A stretch of 18,800 nucleotides of DNA from Bacteroidota bacterium (GCA_025360565.1 JANYBY010000207.1:1-18800), one strand, 5' to 3'; counted from the first letter of the stretch, positions 1-6,531 are shown. The notes: generated by a model from the letters alone, not told the origin. Numbers and translations are program-made.

Positions 1-1951
1 TTTTGTACTTTGTGTTATTTTTATCAATAACGTCAACTAAGTAGACCCCCTTTGCTAAGAAACTTATGTCAAGTCGCGCACTTTCGTCAGCCTGCCTTGA
101 AAGTTCCAATTTACCGGTCGAGTCATAGATATTTACTATGAATTTAAAATTAATATTAGATGAAATATTTAAAATTCCTCTTGACGGATTTGGACCAATG
201 CAGAAGAATATTGATTTGTCAACATAGTTTATTGGAATATTAGCTAAGGGATCATAAACGGGGCCAATAGTTTTGTTTATTACCCAATTTTTCGGATCTA
301 CAACAAGCCCACTAATATTGCCAAGAATATTAAATTGGTATACCTCGGTTGGACTTGAATGCATAACCCGTACTGTTGTGTCAGGGAAGCCTGCCCTTAC
401 TATTTTATATTCCATTGGAGTAATGAACAAAGGTACACTCGATGGTTTACTTGTAGTTTGGGTACTTTGAATCAACAAAGAGTTGCCAGTTTGTTTGTAT
501 TTTACATCAAAAGTTGGATACCCCTCACCATAATACCATTGATTGAAAAACTGTGTCGGATTTATGCCTGTAAAATTTTGATAATGATTAATGAAATCAA
601 CAGCGGAAACAGCCTTACCTTTATTTTGCTTTAAGAAGGAACGCAAAGTACCAACCCATAATGAGTCATTATTTGTCACGAACCTTAAAGTATGTAGAAT
701 TGAGCCACCTTTATTGTAAGTTAACCTTGTGTCAAAAATTCGAGAAACATTTAAGGTATCAGTAAAAAAAATACTTCCATCAGGGAAGCTCATAATATCA
801 TTATGTGTTTGATTAAACCCTGCTTGATTAATTGTGTCTAATCCTCCTGCAACAAATAATTCGGAGTATGACGCAAAACCTTCGTTGATCCAAATATCTC
901 CCCAGCTTTTGCAGGTTACATTATCGCCCCACCACTGGTGTGCTAATTCATGTACATTTAAATAATGGATTTGCAAATACCCCAGGCTTGTCAGGGTTTG
1001 GTTCTCCATTCCTCCACCAATAGGAACCATACAGTGTCCGTATTTTTCCTTATAGAAAGGATACATACCATATGTGTTACATAAATATTCCATTACCGGC
1101 TTTATTTTATCCAGCACAACTTTTTGTGGAGTCCATGTAGGAGAATTTATTGTACTGGTATAAATGAAGTTTTGAATTAGAATGGAATCGCCACCTAAAT
1201 AAAGTGGATGTGCATAGAAATTATATTGCGAATAGGAAGCTAATCCAACAGAAATTAAGTAATAAGCAATTGGATTGTGAGATTTCCATTCGTATCTTTT
1301 TTTATTCCCTAAAAAAACAACATTTGATAAAATTCCGTTTGAACCAACTGTATTACTAGAATCAGTTGTTACAAATACCCAACTCGAATCAATTTTGTCT
1401 GAGAGAATTTGTTTACAAGGCCACCAAAAATAAGATGAAAAAGGCTCACTATCTGACCAGCCAACAACGTTTCCACCAACACTATACCCCCTCCCGTTAA
1501 TCGGCGAATTGCCATTATAGTAAACTTGAATAGTGAAATTATTTCCTGCCATTATTGGAAATGCAGGTTTAACCTTCAACAAACTATCTTTTCTTGTAAA
1601 AGCGTGAATTATACCATTGAGTTTAATAGAATCAATAGAGAATACAGAATGGAGCAGCGTTTGAAAAGTGTCAAGTGAGGTGACGACACAGCGCGCAACA
1701 GTTTTTACATTTCCGTTAATAAAGTTGTTCGTTTTTTCAAGCTTCAAATCAAGATGAACAAACGTGATATCATATTTTATCTCGTGAGAGATTTGACTTT
1801 GTAGATTTCGTCCAGCCGAATTATTTGCTGATGTCAAATTGAAAAAAGCATTTTTAGCGTGAGAACATTGTCCGCTTTGAGAAAAACTCCATTGACAAAA
1901 TAGCGAGAACACTAAAATGCAATATCTTAATAATCGGGTATTGTCAAACAA
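1..1951 (-). CDS. Secreted M1 family zinc aminopeptidase with T9SS sorting domain (3' end cut by window edge)
   Basis: The frame stays open from the stop at 1963-1961 to the window edge, giving about 650 residues. It carries the full gluzincin signature: GGGMEN at residues 312-317 (substrate-binding GxMEN), HELAH at 334-338 with the third zinc ligand E357 exactly 18 residues after the second His, and Y412 in a YNKGG motif matching the catalytic Tyr of M1 enzymes. The family removes N-terminal residues from peptides. The N-terminus is a hydrophobic signal peptide, and the C-terminus (about 585 onward, starting GPNPSRG and ending near KGVYLVDV) is a type A T9SS sorting domain, so export across the outer membrane is expected. 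Only a few residues should be missing at the C-terminus. No ATG precedes the signal peptide, so TTG at 1951 is the best start. No frameshift was found on translating through the catalytic part. Confidence 0.9.
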   Translation of the reverse strand, partial: MFDNTRLLRYCILVFSLFCQWSFSQSGQCSHAKNAFFNLTSANNSAGRNLQSQISHEIKYDITFVHLDLKLEKTNNFINGNVKTVARCVVTSLDTFQTLLHSVFSIDSIKLNGIIHAFTRKDSLLKVKPAFPIMAGNNFTIQVYYNGNSPINGRGYSVGGNVVGWSDSEPFSSYFWWPCKQILSDKIDSSWVFVTTDSSNTVGSNGILSNVVFLGNKKRYEWKSHNPIAYYLISVGLASYSQYNFYAHPLYLGGDSILIQNFIYTSTINSPTWTPQKVVLDKIKPVMEYLCNTYGMYPFYKEKYGHCMVPIGGGMENQTLTSLGYLQIHYLNVHELAHQWWGDNVTCKSWGDIWINEGFASYSELFVAGGLDTINQAGFNQTHNDIMSFPDGSIFFTDTLNVSRIFDTRLTYNKGGSILHTLRFVTNNDSLWVGTLRSFLKQNKGKAVSAVDFINHYQNFTGINPTQFFNQWYYGEGYPTFDVKYKQTGNSLLIQSTQTTSKPSSVPLFITPMEYKIVRAGFPDTTVRVMHSSPTEVYQFNILGNISGLVVDPKNWVINKTIGPVYDPLANIPINYVDKSIFFCIGPNPSRGILNISSNINFKFIVNIYDSTGKLELSRQADESARLDISFLAKGVYLVDVIDKNNTKYK

Positions 1952-2124
1952 TTTTATTACTTAATCTTTAAATATAAATGTAGTTAAAATTATTCAAATG
2001 TCAAAGGCACTTTTGCGTATAATGAAGACCTATTTCGAATGAAAAGGCTGTCTGAGAATTTGCTGTTATGTCCATGTTGAGATGTCGAGGAAATGTCTTG
2101 GCGTATTACACATAACCAGTAAAC

Positions 2125-2778
2125 CTACCTAACGATCTTAAACGCAAAATGCCCATTACCGGTTGCTACCCATGTCCTGATCCAGATCGGTAAAAGACTT
2201 TCGGCCCCCCTTGAGGTTGTAATATCGCCAAGATCGATCACATCGTTCCAATTAAATTTTGTAAGAATTGCAGTGACTTCTTTTTTAGCCTCGGCGTTAT
2301 TTCCGCTAACAAACATGGTGGGGTCTCCACCGCTGCGTTTTGCGTCAACCATCACTTCGCAGTTTACAATGTTCAATGTTTTTACAATATTTGCATCCGG
2401 TAATAGTTTTTGAATTTCTTCTCCCAAAGAATTGGTATTGCTCCATTGCGGAAATAATGAGGGCGGCATTCCCTTTGAAAAATCTAAGGGATTACTAATG
2501 TCAATAACCGTTTTACCTTTAAAGTTTTCCGGCCCCGCTAATTTTATTACCTCTAAGGTTATTTCACCTTTAGTACAATTAAAAATTATTTCGCCGAATT
2601 TTGCGGCGTCGGAAAAAGTTCCGGTCGCGGCATTATTGCCGTTGCCGGCTACCCAGGCTTTTGCTTTTTCGTTGTTATTAGTACGGCTGCCCATCATTAC
2701 AGAATAGCCAAGTTTAATTAATTTTGAACCGATGGTATTTCCTACAACACCTGTTCCGAGGATCGCGATCTTTTTCAT
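2125..2778 (-). CDS. NADPH-dependent F420-reductase-like Rossmann oxidoreductase
   Basis: A 217-residue protein opening with a beta strand and the dinucleotide-binding motif GTGVVG (residues 8-13), followed by an SR pair near residue 31 typical of NADP(H)-preferring members of the F420-dependent NADP reductase superfamily. Further family hallmarks are the VIDISNPLDF segment near residue 90 and KTLNIVNC near 135. Bacteroidota generally do not make F420, so the natural substrate is unknown; an NADPH-dependent redox reaction is inferred. The ATG at 2778 lies 6 bp after the stop of the upstream membrane-protein gene, so the two are almost certainly one transcript, divergent from an HxlR regulator. 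That arrangement is common for redox enzymes under HxlR control. Confidence 0.8.
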   Translation of the reverse strand: MKKIAILGTGVVGNTIGSKLIKLGYSVMMGSRTNNNEKAKAWVAGNGNNAATGTFSDAAKFGEIIFNCTKGEITLEVIKLAGPENFKGKTVIDISNPLDFSKGMPPSLFPQWSNTNSLGEEIQKLLPDANIVKTLNIVNCEVMVDAKRSGGDPTMFVSGNNAEAKKEVTAILTKFNWNDVIDLGDITTSRGAESLLPIWIRTWVATGNGHFAFKIVR

Positions 2779-2784
2779 ATTTTA

Positions 2785-3177
2785 TTATTTTGATTGATTA
2801 TAGTTTTGCATTATTTGATAAATGTCGGGAAAAGTTTTTAGGGCTTTAATAGAAACCACAATAACTATTAAACTAATAGCCATGGTAACATGCGATTTTA
2901 GGAACGGATAGATCATGCCGCAATACGTCAGCATTGCAAGGGCAATAATAATGGCAATTAAGGCCCCGCATTGAATTTTGCTTAACATCATTAAATAACA
3001 TACAAATAATACAGCCCCCGAGAGTATCAGCACGTGTCCGTCCATCAATAAACGCAGCAGATCACGGTTGTATTCGCCTTTGTGATTTTTTAGAATGAAA
3101 ATGTCGTGCAGAACGCCGTTAACAAAGAACCAAACAGAAGAAACCAATATCCAATGAATTGAAAAAATGACCTTCAT
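2785..3177 (-). CDS. Small four-helix integral membrane protein, function unknown
   Basis: A 130-residue protein with four hydrophobic segments (about residues 4-23, 46-66, 70-92 and 95-112), separated by short polar loops including HKGEYNRDLLR before helix 2. No domain was recognised by eye; it resembles the many small uncharacterised Bacteroidota membrane proteins. It is the first gene of a two-gene operon with the Rossmann reductase, and its ATG lies about 40 bp downstream of a well-formed promoter on the minus strand (boxes at 3246-3248 and 3218-3225). Linkage to a redox enzyme and an HxlR regulator suggests a stress or detoxification role in the inner membrane, but that is inference from context only. 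Confidence 0.7.
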   Translation of the reverse strand: MKVIFSIHWILVSSVWFFVNGVLHDIFILKNHKGEYNRDLLRLLMDGHVLILSGAVLFVCYLMMLSKIQCGALIAIIIALAMLTYCGMIYPFLKSHVTMAISLIVIVVSIKALKTFPDIYQIMQNYNQSK

Positions 3178-3214
3178 ATTAATATATATTTTATTGTTAC
3201 TATATAAATTATAG

Positions 3215-3245
3215 TTGCAAAACTAAAGATAGTATTTTAACTTTG
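3215..3245 (+). promoter_or_regulatory. Bacteroidota-type promoter for the HxlR regulator
   Basis: TTGCAA (3215-3220) provides the -33 TTG box. After a 20-nt spacer comes TAACTTTG (3238-3245), a full match to TAnnTTTG. The predicted start is near 3252, which coincides with the inverted repeat at 3252-3267. It overlaps the minus-strand promoter almost completely, so the two polymerase sites should exclude each other. Confidence 0.7.
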
Positions 3246-3248
3246 CAA
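3218..3248 (-). promoter_or_regulatory. Bacteroidota-type promoter for the membrane protein/reductase operon
   Basis: On the minus strand TTGCAA (3248-3243) supplies a -33 TTG box, followed by a 20-nt spacer and TAGTTTTG (3225-3218). The latter matches the Bacteroidota -7 consensus TAnnTTTG. Spacing is within the usual 19-21 nt. Transcription would start near 3211, about 35 nt upstream of the ATG at 3177. Confidence 0.65.
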
Positions 3249-3251
3249 TAC

Positions 3252-3267
3252 CTGTCAAACATGACAG
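3252..3267. promoter_or_regulatory. Inverted-repeat operator, probable HxlR binding site
   Basis: CTGTCA-AACA-TGACAG is a perfect 6-bp inverted repeat with a 4-bp spacer. Allowing one extra C on the left, the arms extend to ATAC...GTAT. It sits at the predicted start of the HxlR transcript and just upstream of the -33 box of the opposite promoter, where autorepression plus control of the divergent operon would be expected. HxlR dimers are known to bind short inverted repeats in such intergenic regions; the assignment here is inferred from position. Confidence 0.55.
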
Positions 3268-3294
3268 TATTAAAATTTTGCAATTATTTAACGT

Positions 3295-3669
3295 ATGATC
3301 ATAAAAGGAAAAGAATACCTGGTTAAAATGCATGGTAAAAAATACCATTGTGCTTTGGATATAACCATGGATCACATTGGGGGAAAATGGAAAACAGTTG
3401 TATTATGGTATTTGCGAAATAAAACCATGCGCTTTGGCGAACTAAAAAAACAGATTCCTGAGATTACCGAAAAAATGCTGAGCATTCAGTTAAAAGCGCT
3501 TGAGGAGGATGGCATACTAAAACGACGGGCTTTTGCAGAAGTGCCTTTGAGGGTTGAATATTCCTTAACTCCCTTTGGTAAAACACTTGTTCCGGTAATT
3601 GAAGCTATTGCAAAATGGGGCAGGTCTCTTGGGGAAAAAGAAGGAAAGTTAGAGGAGTTAAAAAAATAA
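3295..3669 (+). CDS. HxlR family winged-helix transcriptional regulator
   Basis: A 124-residue protein spanning the full HxlR domain: an N-terminal Cys (C19 in YHCALD), the conserved GGKWKTVVLWYL helix (residues 29-40), MRFGELKKQIPEIT leading into the recognition helix EKMLSIQLKALEEDG, and a wing with VPLRVEYSLTPFG. HxlR proteins act as dimers. Several (YodB, HypR, QorR) sense electrophiles or oxidants through a conserved N-terminal Cys, and C19 is the only Cys here and is placed similarly. A second in-frame ATG at codon 12 is a possible shorter start. It is divergent from the membrane protein/reductase operon and convergent with the SRPBCC gene, and its stop codon abuts a terminator stem. 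Redox sensing is inference; the DNA-binding family is clear. Confidence 0.92.
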   Translation: MIIKGKEYLVKMHGKKYHCALDITMDHIGGKWKTVVLWYLRNKTMRFGELKKQIPEITEKMLSIQLKALEEDGILKRRAFAEVPLRVEYSLTPFGKTLVPVIEAIAKWGRSLGEKEGKLEELKK

Positions 3670-3702
3670 AAAAGGCGGACAATTAATTTGCCCGCCTTTT
3701 TT
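3668..3702. terminator. Bidirectional intrinsic terminator between HxlR and SRPBCC genes
   Basis: An 11-bp perfect stem, AAAAAAGGCGG (3668-3678) with CCGCCTTTTTT (3692-3702), carries A- and T-runs on the correct sides for either strand. A further CAA/TTG pairing closes part of the 13-nt loop. It lies between two convergent genes and overlaps the HxlR stop codon. Confidence 0.88.
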
Positions 3703-3715
3703 AATATTTGATCGT

Positions 3716-4162
3716 TTAATTTTTTTCTGCTTCTGCTTTTAAATCTGTAGCATATTTTTCAAAGTTAGGTTTAAAATCGGGCAGAGAACCTTTTATAAGG
3801 GGCAACATAATTCCGTTAAAAACTTCTACCATTGAAAAATCAGTTGTTCCATCTTGCTTTGGCAAAAGTGTAAATGTTCTTACGCCTTTAAACATGGGGG
3901 CAAAGCCGTCTTCCCAAACTAAAGAGGTAGGGGTAAGCGTTGTTACTTTAAGGTTGAATGTTCTTTTCGCGTCCAATACAGATTTTAATTTTACTGTATT
4001 ACCAAGCTTAACTTCCCCTTTAATACTCACTACGGTTGAATTCCATTTTTGAGCAGAGGCAAGCAAGGCCATAATTTTTTCTGGCTTCGCGCTAATATTA
4101 ATTGCAACTGCAGTTTGCATTTTAAAAGCAGTTCCGGATGATGTTGCTTTAATTTCGCTCAT
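3716..4162 (-). CDS. SRPBCC (START/Bet v1-like) family protein
   Basis: A 148-residue protein with the helix-grip pattern of SRPBCC proteins. It has an N-terminal strand (AVAINISAKPEKIMALLASA, about residues 18-37) with the loop into the first helix, a Trp (W40), a run of alternating beta strands through residues 45-120 including SLVWEDG and RTFTLLPK, and a long C-terminal helix starting near PLIKGSLPDF. The family binds hydrophobic ligands or acts as cyclase, hydratase or carrier; no catalytic residues can be assigned. There is no signal peptide, so it is cytoplasmic. It lies 29 bp downstream of the OsmC gene in the same direction and ends at a shared bidirectional terminator, so it is probably co-transcribed with osmC. 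Confidence 0.75.
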   Translation of the reverse strand: MSEIKATSSGTAFKMQTAVAINISAKPEKIMALLASAQKWNSTVVSIKGEVKLGNTVKLKSVLDAKRTFNLKVTTLTPTSLVWEDGFAPMFKGVRTFTLLPKQDGTTDFSMVEVFNGIMLPLIKGSLPDFKPNFEKYATDLKAEAEKN

Positions 4163-4191
4163 TTTAGTTTTTAATTATTGAATAGAAAAAA

Positions 4192-4602
4192 TTAAACCAA
4201 TTTTGCTTCGCAGGTAATGTTTGTGTTGAGTAATTTTGAGATAGGGCAGTTGGCTTTTGCATCGGCAACGGCTGTATCAAAAGCTTCTTTCGTAATGCCC
4301 GGTACTTTTGCGCTAACGGTTAAGGCCGATAAAGTAATGGCGCCGCTATCCAAGGTAATTTCGCATTTGGTATCAATACTCTCAGCGGTAAAACCTGCTG
4401 CTACCAATACAAAACTCAATTTCATGCTAAAACAACCCGCGTGTGCGGCGGCAACTAATTCTTCGGGGTTGGTACCAACGCCTTCTTCAAAGCGGGAACC
4501 AAAAGAGTATTGTGTTTTATTTAATACGGTACTTTGCGAAGTTAAATTTCCTTTTCCTTCTTTACCTGTTCCTTGCCAGTTGGCTGTTGCAAATCTTTTC
4601 AT
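4192..4602 (-). CDS. osmC: OsmC family peroxiredoxin
   Basis: A 136-residue protein matching the OsmC subfamily over its whole length. The catalytic cysteines are C57, in GTNPEELVAAAHAGCFSM, and C119, in ANCPISKLL; E48 upstream of C57 matches the conserved glutamate that shapes the active site. OsmC enzymes reduce organic hydroperoxides and H2O2 by a thiol mechanism and act in the cytoplasm. Length is close to the E. coli protein (about 143 aa), and the N-terminal ANWQGTGKEGKGNLTSQS region is that of OsmC rather than Ohr. The ATG at 4602 is the only sensible start. It leads a two-gene unit with the SRPBCC gene, next to an HxlR regulator and a reductase, consistent with an oxidative-stress neighbourhood. 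Confidence 0.88.
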   Translation of the reverse strand: MKRFATANWQGTGKEGKGNLTSQSTVLNKTQYSFGSRFEEGVGTNPEELVAAAHAGCFSMKLSFVLVAAGFTAESIDTKCEITLDSGAITLSALTVSAKVPGITKEAFDTAVADAKANCPISKLLNTNITCEAKLV

Positions 4603-4698
4603 AGTTTATTTTTAGGGATGATTATTTTGTTTTTAAAGATAAAAATTATTTGACAGTAATGGGGTATTAAAAGCGTATATAATTGACACAATATTGGA

Positions 4699-4730
4699 TT
4701 TTTGTAATTGGAAATTAAGCTGTATTTTTG
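4699..4730 (+). promoter_or_regulatory. Probable promoter of tRNA-Ala
   Basis: TTTTTG (4699-4704), an 18-nt gap and TATTTTTG (4723-4730, matching TAnnTTTG) sit about 50 nt upstream of the tRNA. The gap is one base shorter than the usual 19-21 nt. No other good match lies between the osmC start and the tRNA. Confidence 0.5.
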
Positions 4731-4778
4731 CGCACGTTAAATAAAATCTGCCTACGTTAAAACTTCGGCGGATAAAAT

Positions 4779-4852
4779 GGGGGATTAGCTCATTTGGCTA
4801 GAGCGCTTCGCTGGCAGTGAAGAGGTGATCGGTTCGAATCCGATATTCTCCA
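4779..4852 (+). tRNA. tRNA-Ala (anticodon GGC)
   Basis: A complete cloverleaf can be folded by hand. The acceptor stem is GGGGGAT with ATTCTCC (two G-U pairs), followed by T8-A9, a D stem GCTC/GAGC, an anticodon stem CTTCG/TGAAG with loop CTGGCAG, a 5-nt variable loop and a T arm ATCGG-TTCGAAT-CCGAT. The anticodon at 4813-4815 is GGC, reading alanine codons. The acceptor carries the G3-U70 wobble pair that is the identity element for alanyl-tRNA synthetase, with discriminator A73 at 4852. CCA is not encoded and must be added after transcription. A terminator follows within 12-40 nt. The 3' 16 bases of the gene recur at 5005-5020. Confidence 0.96.
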
Positions 4853-4863
4853 CGGATAAATAC

Positions 4864-4892
4864 AAAAAGGTTGGCCTTGGGCCAACTTTTTT
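4864..4892 (+). terminator. Intrinsic terminator after tRNA-Ala
   Basis: GTTGGCC (4870-4876), loop TTG and GGCCAAC (4880-4886) form a perfect 7-bp stem followed by six T's (4887-4892) and preceded by an A-run. The T-run is also the 5' strand of the next, larger hairpin (4887-4945), so the two folds compete. Confidence 0.8.
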
Positions 4893-4945
4893 CGTTTTAA
4901 GGAATGTTGAAAGCTTGCTTTCAAAAGTGGATTAAAATGAAAAAA
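4887..4945. repeat. Large hairpin, module A (hairpin 2 of the tRNA-linked unit)
   Basis: The outer stem is 14 bp (4887-4900 with 4932-4945; one G-T pair). An inner perfect stem pairs 4907-4914 with 4917-4924 around an AGCTTGC centre. Its 5' arm is the T-run of the preceding terminator. Its 3' A-run is also the 5' arm of a third hairpin at 4941-4967 (triloop GAA). The same plan recurs at 5057-5133. Confidence 0.6.
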
Positions 4946-5033
4946 CGCGTTCGAAGAACCGCTTTTTGTATTTTGACTCTGGGAGTTTGAGGATCAATGG
5001 AATTAATCCGATATTCTCCAAGGAATGATCAAA

Positions 5034-5061
5034 AAAAATCCCCGCGCAAGCGGGGATTTTT
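5034..5061. terminator. Strong bidirectional intrinsic terminator (module B, hairpin 1)
   Basis: A perfect 12-bp stem joins AAAAATCCCCGC (5034-5045) and GCGGGGATTTTT (5050-5061), closed by a GCAA tetraloop. It is symmetric, so it could stop tRNA-side transcripts and the minus-strand TPR operon that ends at 5170. Confidence 0.85.
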
Positions 5062-5116
5062 GTTTTTCAGCCCGAAGGCCTAGCTTGCAAAAGGCCGTAG
5101 GGGTGAAAAACAAAAA
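5057..5116. repeat. Large hairpin, module B (hairpin 2), strand-sharing with the terminator
   Basis: The outer stem is a perfect 13 bp: TTTTTGTTTTTCA (5057-5069) with TGAAAAACAAAAA (5104-5116). Inside are CCC/GGG (5071-5073 with 5100-5102) and GGCCT/AGGCC (5077-5081 with 5092-5096), with AGCTTGC at 5082-5088 in the loop. The first five T's belong to the terminator at 5034-5061. The terminal A-run forms part of a third hairpin at 5112-5133 (ATTGC-GGA-GCAAT plus flanking A/T runs). Confidence 0.7.
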
Positions 5117-5169
5117 TTGCGGAGCAATATTTTTTTGATTCCCTATACTGCTTTATCGGATCAGCGCAG

Positions 5170-6531
5170 TTAATCCGATTCCGACCACTCCGTATCTAAC
5201 TTATTCAAATTCCTCTCAATATATTTTTCAGATGTGATCAAGGCGGTTTGTATACGTTTAGCGTAATGTATTGAATCTAAAATTTCTTTTTGCTTTTCTT
5301 CAATAATTTCTTTTTGCCCTTCAGTCTCGTTGTTTTTAATTTCAATCAATATTTTTTGTTTACGGGTAATTCGCAAAGACCTGAAAACAAAACCTGCAAA
5401 TACAATCACCAGTAATAATCCAACCGCTGCGGAACTGATCACAATATTTTGTCTTCGATTCTTTTCATCGGCTACTGCTTGTTGCTTTTCTAATTCACTT
5501 TTATGTTCTGCTCTATCAACAGCTTCCTGTTTTTCGTAAGCGTATTGCATTTGTTTTTTGATGCTGGCTTTTTGTGTTTCCTGGTTATGGATACTATCTC
5601 TCATTTTGATTTCCAGTTCAAACATTTCAAAGGCGTCTTTGTGTTTATTTTGTTTAAGATAAATTACCTTAAGAACGGCAGCCGATGTCGAAATACTTTC
5701 CGGATACCCAATTTCACGGGCCATTTTCATTGCTTTATTCGCGTGTGGCAATGCTTCGCTAGCCAGCCCCTTGAATAAAAATAATTTTGCTAAATTATTT
5801 GACGCATACACAACTCCCTCTTTATCCCCGATCATTTCATTGATCTTTAAACTTTTTTCAAAATATTCCCGGGCTTTATCAATTTCTCCTTTACTAAAAT
5901 AGATGCCTCCAATATTACACAGTGCATTAGCCTCTCCGCTTTTATCTCCGATCTCTTCCTGAATTTTTAAGCTGGACTCATAATTTTCAAGGGCTTTTGC
6001 AACCTCACCCTTTCTATTATGAATGAAGCCAAGGTTATTTAAACAGTTTGCAATGCCATATTTATTGTTGATCTCTTTTAAAAGTTTCAGACTCTTCTCA
6101 AAATGTTCCAAAGCTTTTTGAGTTTCGCCCTGATCGTGAAAAATGGTACCAATATTACTTAAAGCTATTGCTTCGCCCTCTTTGTTTCCGATAAGCTCAT
6201 CCATTTTTAAGCTAAGATGATAGAATACCAAACAGCGCAAAATGTCGCCTTGTTTACAATAAATAAATCCAATGTTGTTAAGTGCTTTTGCTTCATAATA
6301 TTTCTTTTTTAATTTTTTTGAATCAGAATAAATACTATCCCAATATCCTATTCTAAGAATGGTTCCAATTTCCCCTATCTCAATTCTTAAACGTAATTGG
6401 ATCGTATCCTGCTTCGCATTTTTAAGCGCCAATAGTAAAGAATCAATAGTTTTGCTTGCTTCGCCGGCCGGTAGGTTCTGCCCAAAGAGCACACAAGGGA
6501 AAAGTACAAGTATGAAGAACAGCTTTTTCAC
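5170..6531 (-). CDS. TPR-transmembrane-coiled-coil sensor-like protein, no output domain (copy A)
   Basis: A 453-residue protein: signal peptide or N-terminal anchor (MKKLFFILVLFPCVLFGQ), five to six TPR units with roughly 40-residue spacing (about 80-320), a coiled-coil linker, one membrane helix (about 361-383), and a cytoplasmic coiled coil containing ILDSIHYAKRIQTAL. In known Bacteroidota proteins that last motif sits directly before a SpoIIE/PP2C phosphatase domain; here the protein stops instead, so it can sense and bind but shows no enzyme domain. The start is GTG at 6531 within GTGA, overlapping the upstream paralogue's TGA by 4 bp, which indicates translational coupling. The last residues (DTEWSESD) differ from the paralogue's end, and the stop lies inside a repeat copy at 5170-5179. 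Confidence 0.85.
   Translation of the reverse strand: MKKLFFILVLFPCVLFGQNLPAGEASKTIDSLLLALKNAKQDTIQLRLRIEIGEIGTILRIGYWDSIYSDSKKLKKKYYEAKALNNIGFIYCKQGDILRCLVFYHLSLKMDELIGNKEGEAIALSNIGTIFHDQGETQKALEHFEKSLKLLKEINNKYGIANCLNNLGFIHNRKGEVAKALENYESSLKIQEEIGDKSGEANALCNIGGIYFSKGEIDKAREYFEKSLKINEMIGDKEGVVYASNNLAKLFLFKGLASEALPHANKAMKMAREIGYPESISTSAAVLKVIYLKQNKHKDAFEMFELEIKMRDSIHNQETQKASIKKQMQYAYEKQEAVDRAEHKSELEKQQAVADEKNRRQNIVISSAAVGLLLVIVFAGFVFRSLRITRKQKILIEIKNNETEGQKEIIEEKQKEILDSIHYAKRIQTALITSEKYIERNLNKLDTEWSESD

Larger units (their letters stand above)
4837..5180. repeat. Tandem tRNA-3'-end-linked units, about 168 bp each
   Basis: The last 16 bases of the tRNA gene, AATCCGATATTCTCCA (4837-4852), recur exactly at 5005-5020, and AATCCGAT recurs again at 5172-5179: steps of 168 and 167 bp. 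Copy 2 also keeps diverged remnants of the anticodon loop and variable region (CTGGGAG..TTGAGG at 4979-4994, against CTGGCAGTGAAGAGG in the gene). Copies 2 and 3 share GGATCA placed 14 bp before AATCCGAT. The intervals 4853-5004 and 5021-5171 have little simple sequence identity but the same hairpin order. Copies 2 and 3 cannot fold as tRNAs. The units may be decayed attachment sites or tRNA-associated element remnants. Confidence 0.65.

Noticed and set aside
273..634. Plus-strand ORFs opposite the M1 peptidase
   Set aside because: They are antisense to a continuous M1 frame with all catalytic motifs, and have no domain-like sequence.
4217..4615. 132-aa plus-strand ORF over osmC
   Set aside because: It is a reverse-frame shadow of osmC, whose two catalytic Cys motifs fix the true strand.
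5005..5020. A second functional tRNA gene
   Set aside because: Only the 3' end is preserved; there is no matching acceptor 5' strand or D arm upstream.
5021..5171. A GIY-YIG or integrase gene in the tRNA-linked units
   Set aside because: No frame is open long enough, and no catalytic motif could be found in any frame by eye.
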